From: Halictus rubicundus
Taxonomy: Eukaryota > Arthropoda > Insecta > Hymenoptera > Halictidae
Assembly: GCF_050948215.1 (NCBI RefSeq)
Contig: NW_027489042.1
Location: 62,001 to 126,000, forward strand
Length of the DNA: 64,000 nt
Direction: 5' to 3'
Positions 61,398 through 64,000 of this stretch are shown here, piece after piece. Position numbers and translations under genes: made by a program. The first letter of the stretch is position 1. The number at the start of each line of letters is the position of its first letter. The notes below the pieces were generated by a model, which made no database searches, had not been told where the DNA came from, and worked only from the letters and a program-made list of their open reading frames with translations.

Positions 61398-62449
61398 CGG
61401 TTCACGCTGGCTCAACGACGAATATTTTATTAAAACATGAACACAACTGAATTTAATTCACTACACGAGCACCGTCGGATTGTAGGATGATGAAAGGATT
61501 TTAAATGAAATAAAGGGTAGCACTATTAACTAATGGAATATATTCTAAGTACTAAATACACTTTGAATATTAATGTATAATACATAATGCCTCTAGATGA
61601 GAGGGCTTGTTTATTCGAAGTCTCGCGTACACGACTGAGTTCATCTCGACTGAACTCAACTGTTCTCTAACTCGACCGTTCCCGTGTGGCTCCCGAACTC
61701 GACTAGACTGAGACTGTGCTCGCTGTCGGAACGTAAGCGTCGGAGAAGGAGACGCGAAAAGTGGGGAGCCAATTAGCGAAGACTGGTCCCACCGTCGAGC
61801 AGACCGCCGCGTCAGCAGTACGTGCTTCGATAAGTGCACGTGCACAGCTCGGTCTTGGCTTGCCGCGCGTGCCCTATCTTTTGTCGACGCAGCATCCGGT
61901 GGTCCGAGGCTACCTCGGCCCCTTATCTCTGCTGATGCTGCGTTCTCGGAATTGTACGTGCTTCGATAAGTGCACGTGCACGGCTCGGTCTTGGCTATGT
62001 CGCGCGTGCCTTATCTCTGCTGACGCTGCGTTCTCGGAATTGCCATTGGCGTATGCACGCTGAATTTTACATGTTTCATTGGCGTACGTACTAGAATATT
62101 CTAACATTATTGTTACATTAATTATTCTTAATTTTTACGTGTGCGTTGGGTGTTAGTGTACTTATTAACTATGTGTTTGTGTTACAGAGTTCGTGTGCTT
62201 AATTTCTACGCTTATTATTTAACAATCAAGGTACTTTTATGAGCGTGGTTATTTACATGCATGATGGTGAGTTATGACTGTTCTTTCTATAGGCAATTCT
62301 CGCGGCATTCACTCTTGCATTCATTTTATATTAATTAAATTAGTTATTCGCATTGTTATATGATAATTTATTAGTTAATTACATTTATTATTTTTATTCT
62401 AGGTTTGATGGTTCTAAATCAAACGTCGGAGGTTACGACCGACGTCACA

Positions 62450-63962
62450 CTACCGTCGTTTTATCAATAAATTCTCACAAATTTCTAAACCTTTAACTAA
62501 TTTGCTAAAAAAGGAAAGGAAGTTCGAGTGGGGAACCGACCAAGAGCTTGCTTTCGTTACGCTCCGTGAAATTTTAACAACTTCACCGCTTTTACAGTAC
62601 CCCGACTTTTCGCGGGAGTTTAATGTAACGACTGACGCTTCCGGGTACGCCATCGGCGGCGTATTGAGTCAAGGAGAACCGGGAAAAGACAAACCAATTG
62701 CATACGCGTCACGCCTCTTACACGGAGCTGAGCTCAATTACTCCACTATTGAAAAAGAGTGCCTCGCCATAATATATTGCGTCCAATACTTCCGTCCCTA
62801 CATATACGGACACAAATTTAATCTGATTACGGATCACCAACCGTTGGTCTGGGTTAATTCTGTCAAGGACCCGACCTCGCGACTTTTGCGATGGCGCCTG
62901 AAGCTCGCGGAATATGAATACAGGGTCACCTACAAAACCGGGAAAACCAATTTAAACGCAGACGCATTATCACGTAACCCGGTTCCTGTCCTTCCATTTT
63001 CCATCGCCTCCGACTCCTCCGATTCCGCCATCTTCAACCCTGTCCGCCAATCTGCTACATCCCCTTCCACTCCTCCATTCCTATCCGCCAACAACAACAC
63101 TCCTCAAATCAGCGACCAAATTCCGTTTTCCCCTCCCCGCCCAGACGATTCCCAACCAATCCAGGCAACACAGCCGCCATCACGCTCACCAACACCGTCT
63201 CCATTGGTCCTTCCTCCCCCTTCCCCTCGACCGCTTGATCACGCCGCTACTTCCTCCTCACCCAATCTCTTCCCATCCTCATCCGACAACATGGCCGTCG
63301 AAACAGACGACGACAGCAGCGACGATGACATTTTCGAGCCCGCAACGATCCCCATGACGGAAACGACGAGACGGACACTCATCCATACGAGAGACAGGCT
63401 AATCATGAGAAATGACAATCTGGTCGGATTTATTTCATTAGATGGACACCCCCTCGACACAGGTACCATCGATCTGGTACTAAACAACAAAATTCCCCTA
63501 TTCAAAGACGCCATGCTCCATCGTGCCAAAGTCCTTAATTATAATTCCAAGAAACTAATACTACTCCCGGTCAAGCAATCAATTCTCCATTCTGCATCAT
63601 ATGAAGACGTTGTCGAGTGCCTTAGATCATTGCTCGACGTCGTGACAGAACTCCAACTACTATCCTTCAGTATCTCGAAATCCTCCGTAGAAGATGTATC
63701 CTGGCCTTCCCTCCAAAACCTACTTCTCGAATACTTTTCCACTACAAACACACAAATATTCGGTTGCTCACACGAAGTAACCATCCCTAAGCCGGACAAA
63801 CGAGACGATATCCTTGCAGAAAATCACGTGTCAGCCTTCGCCGGGCACAAAGGAATTACAAAGACCTATCGGCGAATTCGCGAAAAATATTATTGGCCAA
63901 CCTTGAAGAAAGACGTCCAGAATTATGTAAACTCATGTATACCTTGCCAAAAAAGAAGTTAG
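62450..63962 (+). pseudogene. pol: RNase H to integrase part of Pol, frameshifted in integrase (E2)
   Basis: Continues the RT at 51135 after A2, same frame. It contains the end of the RT connection, RNase H (TDASGYAIGG, TDHQPL, NADALSR), a Ser/Pro-rich acidic linker (about 63000-63330), the macro-like domain (about 63370-63800) and the integrase zinc finger (NHVSAFAGHKGITKT, CIPCQ). The frame stops at 63962; the reading then continues in another frame (KLVRVKTR) to the window end, so one base was lost or gained in the A run near 63945-63955. The catalytic core is outside the window. Confidence 0.9.
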
Positions 63963-64000
63963 TACGAGTAAAAACCCGCCAACCAATGGTCCTCACCGAC

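Larger units (their letters stand above)
51136..62449 (-). mobile_element. A2: complete gag-pol LTR retroelement without env
   Basis: 11314 bp, both LTRs 1921 bp with two differences seen (51776/61169 region and 51436/60829 region). CTAC duplication at 51132-51135 and 62450-62453. All ORFs (LTR ORF, Gag, Pol, Cys-rich ORF) are open, so this is the best candidate in the window for an autonomous copy. Confidence 0.97.
60529..62449 (-). repeat. 5' LTR of A2
   Basis: 1921 bp. TGTGACGTCGG at 62449, end GGGACGTAACA at 60529. Same internal order as B's LTR. Confidence 0.96.
46563..64000 (+). mobile_element. E2: pol-bearing LTR retroelement, split by A2, runs off the window
   Basis: 5' LTR, tRNA-Leu primer site, gag, protease, RT, then A2 (51136-62449, CTAC duplication), then RNase H to integrase until the window end. 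Frames across A2 are continuous. Two frameshifts are visible (about 50.11 kb and 63.95 kb), so this copy is defective. Its 3' part, including any env, is not in view. Left flank TAGTCCAAAT equals that of E1. Confidence 0.93.

Overview
The window is a nest of LTR retroelements inside a 108-bp tandem satellite. It looks like heterochromatin of an arthropod, most likely an insect. The evidence is Ty3/gypsy-type Gag and Pol with GGGAAAC -1 frameshift sites, primer sites matching animal tRNA-Ser and tRNA-Leu, and envelope genes resembling the chuvirus-type glycoproteins captured by arthropod retroelements. I see no host protein-coding gene and no rRNA or tRNA gene. Species cannot be named from the sequence.

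Layout. A1 (minus, 1-20631, 3' end outside the window) carries gag, pol and a 131-codon Cys-rich ORF but no env. B (plus, 10894-20448, target duplication CGCG) sits inside A1's 5' LTR and carries gag plus a protease-envelope ORF but no reverse transcriptase. A1 lies in the env of D (minus, 20632-27804), another gag + protease-envelope element. D lies in the 5' LTR of C (plus, 27805-42369), again gag + protease-envelope. A 3.5-kb solo LTR, F (minus, 30964-34501, duplication CAAG), interrupts C's gag. After a satellite scrap (42370-42450) come a solo LTR E1 (42451-43859, duplication AAAT), 25 satellite copies (43860-46562), and a pol-bearing element E2 (plus, from 46563) that primes from tRNA-Leu. 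E2's pol is split by A2 (minus, 51136-62449, duplication CTAC), a complete copy of the A1 type. LTR pairs differ at only one or two sites that I noticed, so the nest is young.

How the parts may work together. A-type and B-type elements have nearly identical LTRs, primer site, gag and protease up to a sharp breakpoint, and share the last 22 env codons and the 3' end. Between these, A carries RT-RNase H-integrase and B carries envelope. The gag + protease-envelope layout without RT occurs in three families (B, C, D). This suggests a two-part retroelement in which one RNA supplies polymerase and integrase and the other supplies envelope. That is inference; recurrent deletion is the main alternative.

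Every LTR family also encodes, just upstream of a splice-donor-like GTRAG, a small protein starting with an Arg-rich segment (MRRTRRAGRK or close). It is preceded by two to four hairpins with a constant core and covarying stems. A small RNA-binding protein acting on its own leader RNA is a testable reading of this pair. The pol and protease-env ORFs of the A/B and C families carry a second, catalytically dead protease copy ahead of the active one.
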